Assembly: GCF_001440405.1 (NCBI RefSeq)
Contig: NZ_LLXX01000173.1
Span: 1 to 64,000, forward strand
Reading direction: 5' to 3'
Origin: Bradyrhizobium valentinum
Lineage (GTDB): Bacteria > Pseudomonadota > Alphaproteobacteria > Rhizobiales > Xanthobacteraceae
DNA length: 64,000 nucleotides
The notes under the pieces were generated by a model. It was not told the origin of the DNA, did not search any database, and saw only the letters and a list, made by a program, of their open reading frames with translations. Within the stretch, counting starts at the first letter, position 1. The number at the start of each line of letters is the position of its first letter. This document shows, piece after piece, positions 34,666 through 43,253 of the stretch. The position numbers and the translations under genes were made by a program.

Positions 34666-35487
34666 TTGCGTATTCTATTCGTGGGTGACGTGGTCGGCCG
34701 GGCAGGGCGCACCGCGATCGCGGAATATCTGCCCGGCATGGTCCGCGACTGGGCTCTCGACCTCGTCGTCGTCAATGGCGAGAATTCCGCGGGCGGATTC
34801 GGCATCACCGAGACGATCTATCAGGAATTGCTCGACGCCGGCGCGGATGCCATCACGCTTGGCAATCACGCCTGGGATCAGCGCGAGGCGCTGGTGTTCA
34901 TCGAACGCGCCCCGAAGCTGATCCGCCCCGCGAATTTTCCGAAGGGCGCGCCGGGCCGGGGGGCTGCGCTGGTCGATACCAAGAACGGCAAGCGCGCGCT
35001 TGTGGTCAACGCCATCGGCCGCGTCTTCATGACGCCGTTCGACGATCCGTTCCAGATTCTCAACCGCGAACTCGAGGCCTGTCCGCTCGGCGAGGCGGCA
35101 GACGCGATCGTGGTCGATTTCCACGGCGAGGCGTCGAGCGAGAAACAAGGCATCGGCTTCTTCTGCGACGGCCGTGCCAGCCTCGTCGTCGGCACCCACA
35201 CCCATGTGCCCACCGCCGATCATCAGATCCTTACCGGTGGCACCGCCTACATGACCGATGCCGGCATGACCGGCGATTATGATTCCATCATCGGCATGCA
35301 GAAGGAAGAGCCGCTGCGGCGCTTCACGACCGGCATTCCCTCAGGGCGCTTCGAACCGGCGGCCGGCGTTGCGACACTCAGCGGCGTTGCGGTCGAGACC
35401 GATGATGCGACCGGCCTCGCGCTGCGCGTCGCGCCGGTTCGGATCGGTGGAAGGCTGGAGCCTACTCTGCCGGGCTTTTGGGCCTGA
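34666..35487 (+). CDS. YmdB-type (TIGR00282) metallophosphoesterase
   Basis: The product has 273 residues. Binuclear-metal phosphodiesterase motifs are in order: ILFVGDVVGRAGR, VVNGENSAGGFG, TLGNHAWDQRE and VGTHTHVPTADHQIL. Homologues hydrolyse 2',3'-cyclic nucleotides or cAMP and influence RNA turnover and biofilm formation. The start is a TTG at 34666 with GGAG upstream in the end of the previous gene, 4 bases after its stop. Confidence 0.9.
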   Translation: MRILFVGDVVGRAGRTAIAEYLPGMVRDWALDLVVVNGENSAGGFGITETIYQELLDAGADAITLGNHAWDQREALVFIERAPKLIRPANFPKGAPGRGAALVDTKNGKRALVVNAIGRVFMTPFDDPFQILNRELEACPLGEAADAIVVDFHGEASSEKQGIGFFCDGRASLVVGTHTHVPTADHQILTGGTAYMTDAGMTGDYDSIIGMQKEEPLRRFTTGIPSGRFEPAAGVATLSGVAVETDDATGLALRVAPVRIGGRLEPTLPGFWA

Positions 35488-35496
35488 GGAAGTCCC

Positions 35497-37704
35497 TCAT
35501 TCAAACTGAACGACCTTGTCGAGCGTGATCGGCAGGTCGCGCACTCGCTTTCCCGTGGCGTGATAGACCGCGTTGGCGATCGCCGCGGCCACGCCGACAA
35601 TGCCGATCTCGCCGAGGCCCTTGATGCCGAGCGGATTGACGATCTCGTCGGGCTCCTCGACGAAGATGACCTTGATGTCGTGTATGTCGGCATTAACAGG
35701 CACATGGTACTCGGCAATATTGGCGTTCATGACGCGGCCGAAATGATGGTCGAACAGCGTTTCCTCGTGCAGCGCCATGCCGATCCCCCAGACCACGCCG
35801 CCCATGATCTGGCTGTGAGCGGTCTTGAGGTTGAGGATGCGGCCGGCAGCCACCGCATTGACCACGCGGGTGACGCGAATAACGCCGAGTTCCTCATCGA
35901 CCTTGACCTCCGCGAAGATGGCGGAGTGAACATTGCGCGCGTGAGACTTGTCTTCGTCGACCTTGTTGACTTCCTCGCGCGTGATGCGCTCGGCGTTGCC
36001 AGATTGCATGGCGCTTGCGATCGAGACTGCGCGGTTCGCATCCCGCTTGCTGACGATCTTGCCGTCGATCAGCGCGACTTCGTCTACGCCGGCGCCCGCC
36101 AGCGGAGAATCCTTCATCCCCTTCGCAAGCTTCAGCAAGTCGCCACGAACCGCGCGGGCGGTATTTGCGATGGCGTTGCACACCGAGGACGCGATCCACG
36201 AGCCACCCTCGAGCGGACATTGCGGCAGCGTCGAATCGCCGAGCTTGACGCTGATATTGTCGATCGGCAGGCCGAGCATGTCGGCCGCGACCTGCGCCAT
36301 GATCGTGTAGGTGCCGGTGCCGATGTCGGAGGCCGCGGTTGCCACTTCCGCATGACCGTTGGCCGTCAGCACGATGCGGACCGTGGCCGGCATCTGCAGC
36401 GCTTCCCAAACGCCCGACGCCATGCCCCAGCCGACCAACTCGCTGCCCTCGCGCATCGAGCGAGGCTCGGCATTGCGCTTGTCCCAGCCGAACTCTGCGG
36501 CGCCCTGGCGGTAGCATTCGCGCAGTTGCTTGCTGGTATAGGGAACATCCTCGCCTTGATTGCGGTCGGAATAGCATTGCAGCCGTAGTTGCACCGGATC
36601 GGTCTTAAGCGCGATCGCAAGTTCGTCCATCGCGCATTCCAGCGCATAGACGCCGGTCGCAGCGCCCGGCGCCCGCATGTCGCAGGATGTCGGCAGATCG
36701 AGCTTCACGAGCCTGTGCTCGAATTTCGCATTGGGGCTCTTGTAAAGCAGATTGCCCCAGCCGGTATCGTTGCGCGCGAATTCCTCGAACTGCGAGGTCA
36801 CGGCGATGGTTTCATGCTGCATGGATTCGAGCGTGCCGCCGCTGCTCGCGCCGAGCGCAAGCCGTTCGATGCTCGCCGGCCGGTAGCCGAGCGCATACAT
36901 CTGCGTGCGAGTCAGCATGACGCGCACCGGGCGCTTCAGCGCGCGCGCCCCCAGCACCGCCAGCACGACCTGGTATTGCGGGCGCAGGCCGGCGCCGAAG
37001 CCGCCGCCCATATAGGGCGACATCACGCGCACCTCGTCTGGCTTCATCTTGAACACGCCGCAAAGATATTTTTGTACGTTCTGCACGCCTTGCGTCTTGT
37101 CGTAGACCGTGAGCCGGCCGTCTTCCCAGATCGCGGTCGAGGCAAACAATTCCATCGGATTGTGGTGCTCGGTCGGAATGAAATATTCGGCCGCGTGGCG
37201 CACGGCGGCAGACGCAAACGCTTTTGCGGCGTCGCCGCGCGGCTTCTCCGGCGCGTCGATGGCAAACGCCCTGCTGCGCTCTGCGTGCAAGTCGGTGACG
37301 TGCGGCTCCTTCTGGTACTCGACTTTCACCATTGAGGCGGCGACACGCGCGGTTTCCCAATCGTCCGCCAGCACCAGCGCGACCGGCTGTCCGGTGAAAA
37401 GGATCCTGTCGTCGTAGAGCGGGCGATAGGGCGAGCCTTTTTCCGGCGCAACTTCGTCCTTGTAAGCAAGGTCATTATCAGCCATTGGCGGCCGATTCCG
37501 ATGCGTGAGCACCTCGAGCACGCCGTCAACCTCCAGTGCTCCGCCGGTGTCGATGCGGACGACCCGCCCCTTCGGAATAGTCGATTCGACGACGTAGCCG
37601 TGGACGAGGCCGGGGACGTTGAACTCCCCGGCATATCTGGCTTCGCCGGTGACCTTGGCCCTGCCGTCAACGCGGGATGTCGCTGATCCGATATAGGATG
37701 TCAT
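35497..37704 (-). CDS. Molybdenum hydroxylase large subunit (PaoC/YagR-like, xanthine dehydrogenase family)
   Basis: The product has 735 residues. An N-terminal Ald_Xan_dh domain (GRAKVTGEARYAGEF...) is followed by the molybdopterin-cytosine-dinucleotide-binding domain (PYMGGGFGAGLRPQYQVVL; MRAPGAATGVYALECAMDELA; ASDIGTGTYTIMAQVAADMLG; KGLGEIGIVGVAAAIANAV). The glutamate in KGLGEIG is the catalytic base of the family. With the two genes after it (transcribed before it) it makes a three-subunit aldehyde/heterocycle oxidoreductase. The start is the ATG at 37704. The long upstream frame extension overlaps the FAD subunit gene and is not real. No dedicated chaperone gene (PaoD/XdhC) is beside it. 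Confidence 0.9.
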   Translation of the reverse strand: MTSYIGSATSRVDGRAKVTGEARYAGEFNVPGLVHGYVVESTIPKGRVVRIDTGGALEVDGVLEVLTHRNRPPMADNDLAYKDEVAPEKGSPYRPLYDDRILFTGQPVALVLADDWETARVAASMVKVEYQKEPHVTDLHAERSRAFAIDAPEKPRGDAAKAFASAAVRHAAEYFIPTEHHNPMELFASTAIWEDGRLTVYDKTQGVQNVQKYLCGVFKMKPDEVRVMSPYMGGGFGAGLRPQYQVVLAVLGARALKRPVRVMLTRTQMYALGYRPASIERLALGASSGGTLESMQHETIAVTSQFEEFARNDTGWGNLLYKSPNAKFEHRLVKLDLPTSCDMRAPGAATGVYALECAMDELAIALKTDPVQLRLQCYSDRNQGEDVPYTSKQLRECYRQGAAEFGWDKRNAEPRSMREGSELVGWGMASGVWEALQMPATVRIVLTANGHAEVATAASDIGTGTYTIMAQVAADMLGLPIDNISVKLGDSTLPQCPLEGGSWIASSVCNAIANTARAVRGDLLKLAKGMKDSPLAGAGVDEVALIDGKIVSKRDANRAVSIASAMQSGNAERITREEVNKVDEDKSHARNVHSAIFAEVKVDEELGVIRVTRVVNAVAAGRILNLKTAHSQIMGGVVWGIGMALHEETLFDHHFGRVMNANIAEYHVPVNADIHDIKVIFVEEPDEIVNPLGIKGLGEIGIVGVAAAIANAVYHATGKRVRDLPITLDKVVQFE

Positions 37705-37709
37705 GGCGC

Positions 37710-38726
37710 TCACCGTATTTTCTTGTCGGATAGCGATTGCGGCATGCCGCGCGCGGCCTGACCGAGCGTCCGCACGATGGCGCGCCGTGCCAGGCCGATC
37801 TTGAAGTTGTTGTGTCCGTAGCCTTTGGCGCCGTGCAGCAGCCAATCCGCGGCTTGCGCAAATGCGGTCGCGTCGGCGCGTTTTCCGAGCAGGGCCGCTT
37901 CGGCCGCAGAACTGCGCCATGGCTTGTGCGCAACGCCGCCGAGCGCCAGGCGAGCTTCCTTGATCGTGTCGCCATCAAGTTCGAGCGCTGCCGCCACCGA
38001 TACCAGTGCGAACGCATAGGACAGGCGATCGCGGATCTTCAGGTAGGAATAGTTCGCGCTAAAACCCTTCGGCGGAAGCTCGATGGCCGTGATGATCTCA
38101 TCGGGTTCGAGGTTGGTGTCGCGCTGCGGGGTGTTGCCGGGCAACCGATGGAAATCCGCAAACGCGATGGTGCGCGCCCCGGCGGGACCTGCGACATGCA
38201 CCGTGGCGTCGAGCGCTGCGAGCGCAACGCACATGTCGGAAGGATGCGTGGCGATGCAGGCTTGGCTTGTTCCGAGCACCGCATTGATGCGGTTGACCCC
38301 GTCGATCGCCGAGCAGCCGCTGCCCGGCTCGCGTTTGTTGCACGGCGTCGCCGTGTCGTAGAAATAGAAGCAGCGCGTCCGCTGCAAGAGGTTGCCGCCG
38401 GTCGAGGCCATGTTGCGCAATTGCTGCGACGCGCCGGACATGATCGCGCGTGCCAGCAGCGGATAGCGTTCCTCGATCATCGGATGGTAGGCAAGGTCGG
38501 TATTCGGCACCATCGCTCCGATCAGAACGCCGCCGGTTGAGGTTTGCTCGATGCTCCTGAGCGGGAGGTGCGAAATATCGATCAGCCGAGTGGGCTCCTC
38601 GACATCGTATTTGATCAGGTCGATCAGGTTGGTGCCGCCCGCGATGAACTTCGCGGAAGGATCTGCGGCGATCTGCTTGATGGCGTCGGCGACGTCGTTG
38701 GCGCGCGCGTATTGAAACGGGATCAT
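37710..38726 (-). CDS. FAD-binding subunit of molybdenum hydroxylase (PaoB/YagS-like)
   Basis: The product has 338 residues. KFIAGGTNLIDLIKYDVEEP is the FAD pyrophosphate-binding segment, and a CO dehydrogenase flavoprotein C-terminal domain follows. The insertion GNLLQRTRCFYFYDTATPCNKREPGSGC with several cysteines matches the additional [4Fe-4S]-binding loop known from the PaoB/YagS branch, which ordinary CoxM proteins lack. The start ATG at 38726 overlaps the stop of the [2Fe-2S] subunit gene by 4 bases, and the stop is 5 bases from the large-subunit start, so the three genes are one operon. Confidence 0.88.
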   Translation of the reverse strand: MIPFQYARANDVADAIKQIAADPSAKFIAGGTNLIDLIKYDVEEPTRLIDISHLPLRSIEQTSTGGVLIGAMVPNTDLAYHPMIEERYPLLARAIMSGASQQLRNMASTGGNLLQRTRCFYFYDTATPCNKREPGSGCSAIDGVNRINAVLGTSQACIATHPSDMCVALAALDATVHVAGPAGARTIAFADFHRLPGNTPQRDTNLEPDEIITAIELPPKGFSANYSYLKIRDRLSYAFALVSVAAALELDGDTIKEARLALGGVAHKPWRSSAAEAALLGKRADATAFAQAADWLLHGAKGYGHNNFKIGLARRAIVRTLGQAARGMPQSLSDKKIR

Positions 38727-39238
38727 GATCGCTCCATCGCTTGCAGGATCGCCGCCACGATGTTCGGATAGGCGCCGCAGCGGCAGATGTTGCCGCTCAT
38801 CAGTTCGCGGATCTCGTTGGGCGTTCTTGCCTTGCCCTCGGCGAGCAGCCCGACGCCCGAACAGATCTGTCCCGACGTGCAGTAACCGCACTGAAACGCA
38901 TCCTGATCGATGAACGCCTGCTGCAGCGGATGCAGCACGCCATCGCGCGCAAGGCCCTCGATCGTGATTATCTCGGCGCCTTCCTTCATCACGGCCAGCG
39001 TCAGGCAGGAGCTGATCCGCCGGCCGTCGACGAGCACGGTGCACGCGCCGCATTGCCCGTGGTCGCAGCCCTTCTTGGTGCCGGTCAGGTCGAGATGGTC
39101 GCGCAGCGCATCCAGTAGCGTCGTCCACGGCGCGACCCTGAGTTCCATCTGGTTGCCGTTGACGGTTAGCCGGATCGGAATTTTCTCCGGCACCGAGGCA
39201 GTCCGCGTTACCCGCTTTGCTGTGCCAGATCGCGCCAT
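38723..39238 (-). CDS. [2Fe-2S] subunit of molybdenum hydroxylase (PaoA/YagT-like)
   Basis: The product has 171 residues. The plant-ferredoxin-type cluster cysteines are in KKGCDHGQCGACTVLVDG...SSCL, and the second [2Fe-2S] cluster is in FQCGYCTSGQICSG and SGNICRCGAYPNIV. It passes electrons between the molybdenum centre and FAD. The E. coli PaoA relative has a Tat signal; here the short N-terminal extension (MARSGTAKRVTRTASVPEK) has no hydrophobic stretch, so the complex is probably cytoplasmic. The start is the ATG at 39238 with GGAGAT upstream. First gene of the operon. Confidence 0.9.
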   Translation of the reverse strand: MARSGTAKRVTRTASVPEKIPIRLTVNGNQMELRVAPWTTLLDALRDHLDLTGTKKGCDHGQCGACTVLVDGRRISSCLTLAVMKEGAEIITIEGLARDGVLHPLQQAFIDQDAFQCGYCTSGQICSGVGLLAEGKARTPNEIRELMSGNICRCGAYPNIVAAILQAMERS

Positions 39239-39474
39239 GTTGATCTCCGCCTGCCTGGGCTGGCGCGCCGATGGTGCGCGGGACGGGCCAGCCTGCTTGA
39301 CCTTTCGCGCTGAGGGACCAGCCGCGGTTTCAAGCCTGCCTATCAACCAGTTCGAACAAGGAAGGTTCAAAGCGAAGGCGCGATATGCGCGTCCACGTCA
39401 CTGCGCAGTTTCAGCGCAGCCTTCGGCGCCGTCGCGCGCGACTGAATGCGAGCGTGTCCGCAAGGTGAGTGTGG
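39239..39474. other. Spacer between MCP gene and molybdenum hydroxylase operon
   Basis: Should contain the promoter of the leftward hydroxylase operon and the 3' flank of the chemoreceptor gene. No terminator hairpin with a T-run is visible. Confidence 0.35.
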
Positions 39475-41256
39475 CTACAGCCTGTAGGCCGTGCGGAAGC
39501 CGCCCCAATGGCGGCCTTTGACGCGGATCGGCACGTCGATTTCGCGCATCATCACGGTGTTGCCGTTGCCCATGTCGCGGGCGTAGCTCTGGATCAGATA
39601 GGCGCGCTGGTTGCGCCCGGCGGCAAGCCCGGCCGGATCGTTGAAGATGCGGCGGTTGCGGCTGTTGGCGGTGTTCCAGGTGACGTCGCCCGGCCGCTGC
39701 GGGTGCGAATAGATCTTGTTGTGCACCGGCAGGTAGCCGTTGGTGTCGATCATGGCGCAGAACGCCATCCGCTTGTCCCTGGCCAGGAACGCTTCCTGGA
39801 ACGGCGGCAAAGCGCGATCGGCCCAGTCCAGGATCTTGGTGCGGTACTGCACCGGGTTGCTGCCTGGTATCTCGACATAGTTGGTGTCGAACATGTCCTC
39901 GATCGAGATAGCACCGCTGTCGACGGCGTTCTCGAAAATCTTCTTCAGCGCAGCGCCGGCTTCCATCGCGCGGGTGACTGCCTCGGTGTTGTCGTCCTGG
40001 ATCGACCACAGCTTGTCTTCGATCTTCTCGGTAAGCGCCGCATCCGGCCTTTCGAACTGTGCGTGCGCACCGGCTTTCGACCGCTGGACGATGCGAATCC
40101 GGCAGGCGCCGACATCGTGCAGCGTGGCGTCAAAACTCTGACCCTGCACCAGCGCTTCCGCGTTTGCCCCGCTGACCAGAATGCCACCCATGGAAATCTC
40201 GTAGACCGGTGCTGATATCACCCCGCGCGGGGTGACAATTTCGATCTTGAGGCTGCAAGGCAGCCTTTCGTCCTTGCGGCGCTCCTGGCGGTCGCCCTCT
40301 TTCTCTCCCTGCCGCAGCAGCACGGCGCAGCGCGCCTTCAGCTTCTGCGCAAAGGAGGTGACGGCCCGCCCGGCCTTGGCGACGCTTTCGCTATGGGCTT
40401 CGGCTTCCTTGGTCGCGCTGTCGATTTCGGTAGCGCTGTCGCCGACCGATGCGATGAAGCTGGAAGCGGAAGCCGCATTGTCGGCCATTTCGCCCGTTGT
40501 CGCGTTCTGCTCGGCGACCGCGCCGTTGACGTTGTCGAACACGGGCCGGATCGCCTCGATCGCCTGCGAGATGCGGTGCACGGCGTCGACCGAGCCCGCG
40601 GCGTCACGCTGCAGCGCCTCGATCTTCCTGGTGATCTCCTCGGTGGCGTTCTGGGTCTGCACCGCGAGCGCCTTTACTTCGGTGGCAACGACCGCGAAAC
40701 CGCGCCCGGCCTCGCCGGCGCGCGCAGCCTCGATGGTGGAATTGAGCGCCAGCAGCGTGGTCTGCCGCGCGATCTGGGCGATCAGGTTGACGACGTTGCC
40801 GATCGCAGCCGAGGATTCCTTCAGGCGGTCGACATTGGCGCTGGCTTCGCGGGCGGCGTCGCTGGCCTGGTCGGCGAGCTTGCCGGCGTCGCGCACCTGC
40901 GAGCCGATCCCCTGCGCCGATTGGGTGAACTTGTCGGCGGCTAACGAAAAGGTCGTCGCGGTGCCCTGTGCGGCGCTGGTGCGGCTCGTCAGGGCGTCGG
41001 TGCGCTGGCGGATGGTGGAAAGCGTCGCGGCCGTTGCCTCGGCGCCACCGGCGACCGAATTGGCAGCGCGTTCGAGTTGGCGGATCATCGCGCCGAGTTC
41101 GAGCTCCAGCAGCTCGAGGATGGCCTTGGCCGAATCGCCGTCGCCGGAAACCGTCTCCACCGCGGTAGCGGCCGTCTGAGCCGCTGTCTGAGCCTTGGGC
41201 TGGACGGCAGGCAAGGCGGGTTCCGGCATCTGCTTTTTGAACAAACCGAAGGCCAT
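39475..41256 (-). CDS. Soluble methyl-accepting chemotaxis protein with PilZ and C-terminal sensor domain
   Basis: The product has 593 residues and no transmembrane segment. The MCP signalling domain covers residues ~45-310, with the hairpin tip IAQIARQTTLLALNSTIEAARAGEAGRGFAVVA-type core. RRKDERLPCSLKIEIVTPRG...GGILVSG at ~330-420 is a PilZ domain whose R-x-x-x-R and following motif suit cyclic-di-GMP binding (here RRKDER). The C-terminal ~150 residues (MFDTNYVEIPGSNPVQYRTKILDWADRALPP and MCA-type NGYLPVHN) look like a Cache-like sensor sitting at the wrong end for a normal receptor. This suggests an internal chemosensor reading both a ligand and c-di-GMP. It is monocistronic. Confidence 0.85.
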   Translation of the reverse strand: MAFGLFKKQMPEPALPAVQPKAQTAAQTAATAVETVSGDGDSAKAILELLELELGAMIRQLERAANSVAGGAEATAATLSTIRQRTDALTSRTSAAQGTATTFSLAADKFTQSAQGIGSQVRDAGKLADQASDAAREASANVDRLKESSAAIGNVVNLIAQIARQTTLLALNSTIEAARAGEAGRGFAVVATEVKALAVQTQNATEEITRKIEALQRDAAGSVDAVHRISQAIEAIRPVFDNVNGAVAEQNATTGEMADNAASASSFIASVGDSATEIDSATKEAEAHSESVAKAGRAVTSFAQKLKARCAVLLRQGEKEGDRQERRKDERLPCSLKIEIVTPRGVISAPVYEISMGGILVSGANAEALVQGQSFDATLHDVGACRIRIVQRSKAGAHAQFERPDAALTEKIEDKLWSIQDDNTEAVTRAMEAGAALKKIFENAVDSGAISIEDMFDTNYVEIPGSNPVQYRTKILDWADRALPPFQEAFLARDKRMAFCAMIDTNGYLPVHNKIYSHPQRPGDVTWNTANSRNRRIFNDPAGLAAGRNQRAYLIQSYARDMGNGNTVMMREIDVPIRVKGRHWGGFRTAYRL

Positions 41257-41453
41257 GACGTCTCTTGAAAGTTAGGGATCGGTGCGAAATCCTCTCATCC
41301 GAGCATGAAGTCGTGGTTAACAACTGCCTGATACTTCGGCGCACGGCAGGACGGGCATACCCGAAGGGGCTGCAAATCTTTGATTTCGGCCGATTACCGG
41401 CCTATAAGGCCGCGCTTCACCCGCATCCCCTGGACGAATCCAAGAGACCCCGC

Positions 41454-42200
41454 ATGGCCGGCCATTCCCAATTCAAGAACATCATGCACCGCAAGGGCCG
41501 GCAGGATGCCCAGAAGTCCAAGCTGTTCAGCAAGCTGGCGCGCGAAATCACCGTTGCCGCCAAATTGGGAACCCCGGACCCGGCCATGAACCCCCGGCTC
41601 CGCGCGGCCGTGATCGCGGCGCGCCAGGAAAACATGCCGAAGGACAATATCGAGCGCGCCATCAAGAAGGCGATCGGCGGCGAAAGCGAGAGCTATGATG
41701 AAATCCGCTACGAGGGCTATGGCCCCGGCGGGGTCGCCCTGATCGTCGAGGCGCTGACGGATAACCGCAACCGCGCCGCCTCCGACATCCGCTCTTACTT
41801 CACCAAGTCAGGCGGCAATCTCGGCGAAACCGGCTCGGTTGCCTTCATGTTCGACCGCACCGGCATCATCGAATATGACGCCAGCGTCGCCTCCGACGAC
41901 GCGATGCTGGAAGCCGCGATCGAAGCCGGCGCCGACGACGTGGTATCCAGCGAAAGCGGCCACGAGATCTATGCCTCGCAGGAAACTTTTCGCGAGGTCG
42001 CGAAGGCGCTGGAAGCGAAGTTCGGCGAAGCCCGCAAGGCAGCGCTGACCTGGAAGCCGCAGAACACGGTCGCGGTCGACGACGAGACCGGCGAGAAGCT
42101 GTTGAAGCTGATGGACCTCCTCAACGAGCACGACGACGTCCAGAACGTCTACGCCAATTTCGAGATTTCCGACGCGCTGGTCGCCAAGATGGGTGGGTGA
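41454..42200 (+). CDS. YebC/PmpR family regulator/translation factor
   Basis: The product has 248 residues. MAGHSQFKNIMHRKGRQDA is the strongly conserved start of the family, and YEGYGPGGVALIVEALTDNRNR and GGNLGETGSVAFMFDR are core motifs. Members bind DNA as regulators or assist ribosomes at proline stretches. It lies upstream of ruvC, the usual place in alphaproteobacteria. I chose the ATG at 41454 from the family N terminus; the frame is open ~60 codons upstream without homology. Confidence 0.95.
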   Translation: MAGHSQFKNIMHRKGRQDAQKSKLFSKLAREITVAAKLGTPDPAMNPRLRAAVIAARQENMPKDNIERAIKKAIGGESESYDEIRYEGYGPGGVALIVEALTDNRNRAASDIRSYFTKSGGNLGETGSVAFMFDRTGIIEYDASVASDDAMLEAAIEAGADDVVSSESGHEIYASQETFREVAKALEAKFGEARKAALTWKPQNTVAVDDETGEKLLKLMDLLNEHDDVQNVYANFEISDALVAKMGG

Positions 42201-42216
42201 TTGGTTGCAGGTAGTT

Positions 42217-42338
42217 GGTCGTCCCTGCGAAAGCAGGGACCCATACCGCGTTGCCCTATCGATAAAAGCGAGATGACTGTCGCCTTCCAAGACAATTGGA
42301 GCCGCGGCGTATGGGTCCCTGCTTTCGCAGGGACGACC
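42217..42338. repeat. 122-bp element with 30-bp perfect terminal inverted repeats
   Basis: The left end GGTCGTCCCTGCGAAAGCAG-GGACCCATAC (42217-42246) is matched exactly by its reverse complement at 42309-42338. Each arm also contains the hairpin GTCCCTGCgaaaGCAGGGAC. The 62-base middle is not coding. It sits in the yebC-ruvC spacer and is a MITE/REP-like element. Confidence 0.85.
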
Positions 42339-42442
42339 ACAAGTGACCGGTGCGCAGCGTCCGGGGCACGAGCCAGCCGCAAATCGGGGATTTCCGTTCT
42401 CTTTATGTTTCGTTCATCCGGCTCTGGCGTTATCACTAAGCC

Positions 42443-42973
42443 ATGACATCTCCACCGATTCGTCACCCCGTCCGGATCATCGGTATCGACCCTGGCCTGC
42501 GCCGTACCGGCTGGGGCGTGATCGAGACCGAGGGCAACCGGCTCGTCTTTATCGGCTGCGGCTCGGTGGAGCCGCCGGACGGTCTGCCGCTGGCCAGCCG
42601 CCTGCTGGCGATCCATGAAGGGCTTGCCACAGTCCTCGGCGACTTCAGGCCGGCGGAGGCCGCGGTCGAACAGACTTTTGTCAACAAGGACGGCGTCGCG
42701 ACGCTGAAGCTCGGCCAAGCCCGCGGCGTCGCCATGCTCGCGCCCGCGATGTTCGGCATCGCCGTTGCGGAATACGCGCCCAACCAGGTCAAGAAGACCG
42801 TGGTCGGCGCCGGCCACGCCGACAAGAACCAGATCGCGGTGATGCTGAAAATATTGCTGCCGAAAGCCGAGCCCAAATCCCCCGACGCCGCCGACGCGCT
42901 GGCGATCGCCATCACGCACGCCCATCACCGCCAGGGTGCCGCGCTGCGGCTGAAGGTGGCCGACGCATGGTGA
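42443..42973 (+). CDS. ruvC: Holliday junction endonuclease RuvC
   Basis: The product has 176 residues. The catalytic acidic residues are in GIDPGLRRTGWG, AVEQTFVNKDG and PDAADALAIAITHAH. It cleaves Holliday junctions symmetrically after RuvAB branch migration. The gene is followed by ruvA on the same strand, with an inverted-repeat element in the ~280-base gap. A second, phage-borne RuvC-like resolvase is at 57097. Confidence 0.96.
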   Translation: MTSPPIRHPVRIIGIDPGLRRTGWGVIETEGNRLVFIGCGSVEPPDGLPLASRLLAIHEGLATVLGDFRPAEAAVEQTFVNKDGVATLKLGQARGVAMLAPAMFGIAVAEYAPNQVKKTVVGAGHADKNQIAVMLKILLPKAEPKSPDAADALAIAITHAHHRQGAALRLKVADAW

Positions 42974-43015
42974 GCTACTGCGTAACGCGAAGTGAGGAGA
43001 GCACACTTTTCAGGC

Positions 43016-43198
43016 TCCCTCCCCCCTTGCGGGGGAGGGTTGGGGAGAGGGGTAAGCCGCGGGCTCCGATCGAAGGTATGTGGCGACGACCTAGCGACGA
43101 ACGCCGCAAGATGATGCGTAAGGATGCGAGTGCTTTGCGTCAGGCAACTGAGCAAGCGGCACCCCTCTCCCTAACCCTCCCCCGCAAGGGGGGAGGGA
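43016..43198. repeat. 183-bp inverted-repeat element between ruvC and ruvA
   Basis: TCCCTCCCCCCTTGCGGGGG-AGGGTTGGGGAGAGGGGT (43016-43053) is matched as reverse complement at 43161-43198 with one difference. Each 38-base arm carries its own CCCCCttgcGGGGG-type hairpin. It splits the ruvC-ruvA transcription unit. Confidence 0.85.
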
Positions 43199-43253
43199 AC
43201 CCATCCGCCGGTGCGCCCCTCACTGACATCAGCGTCGAATCTGGGTGGCAGCG

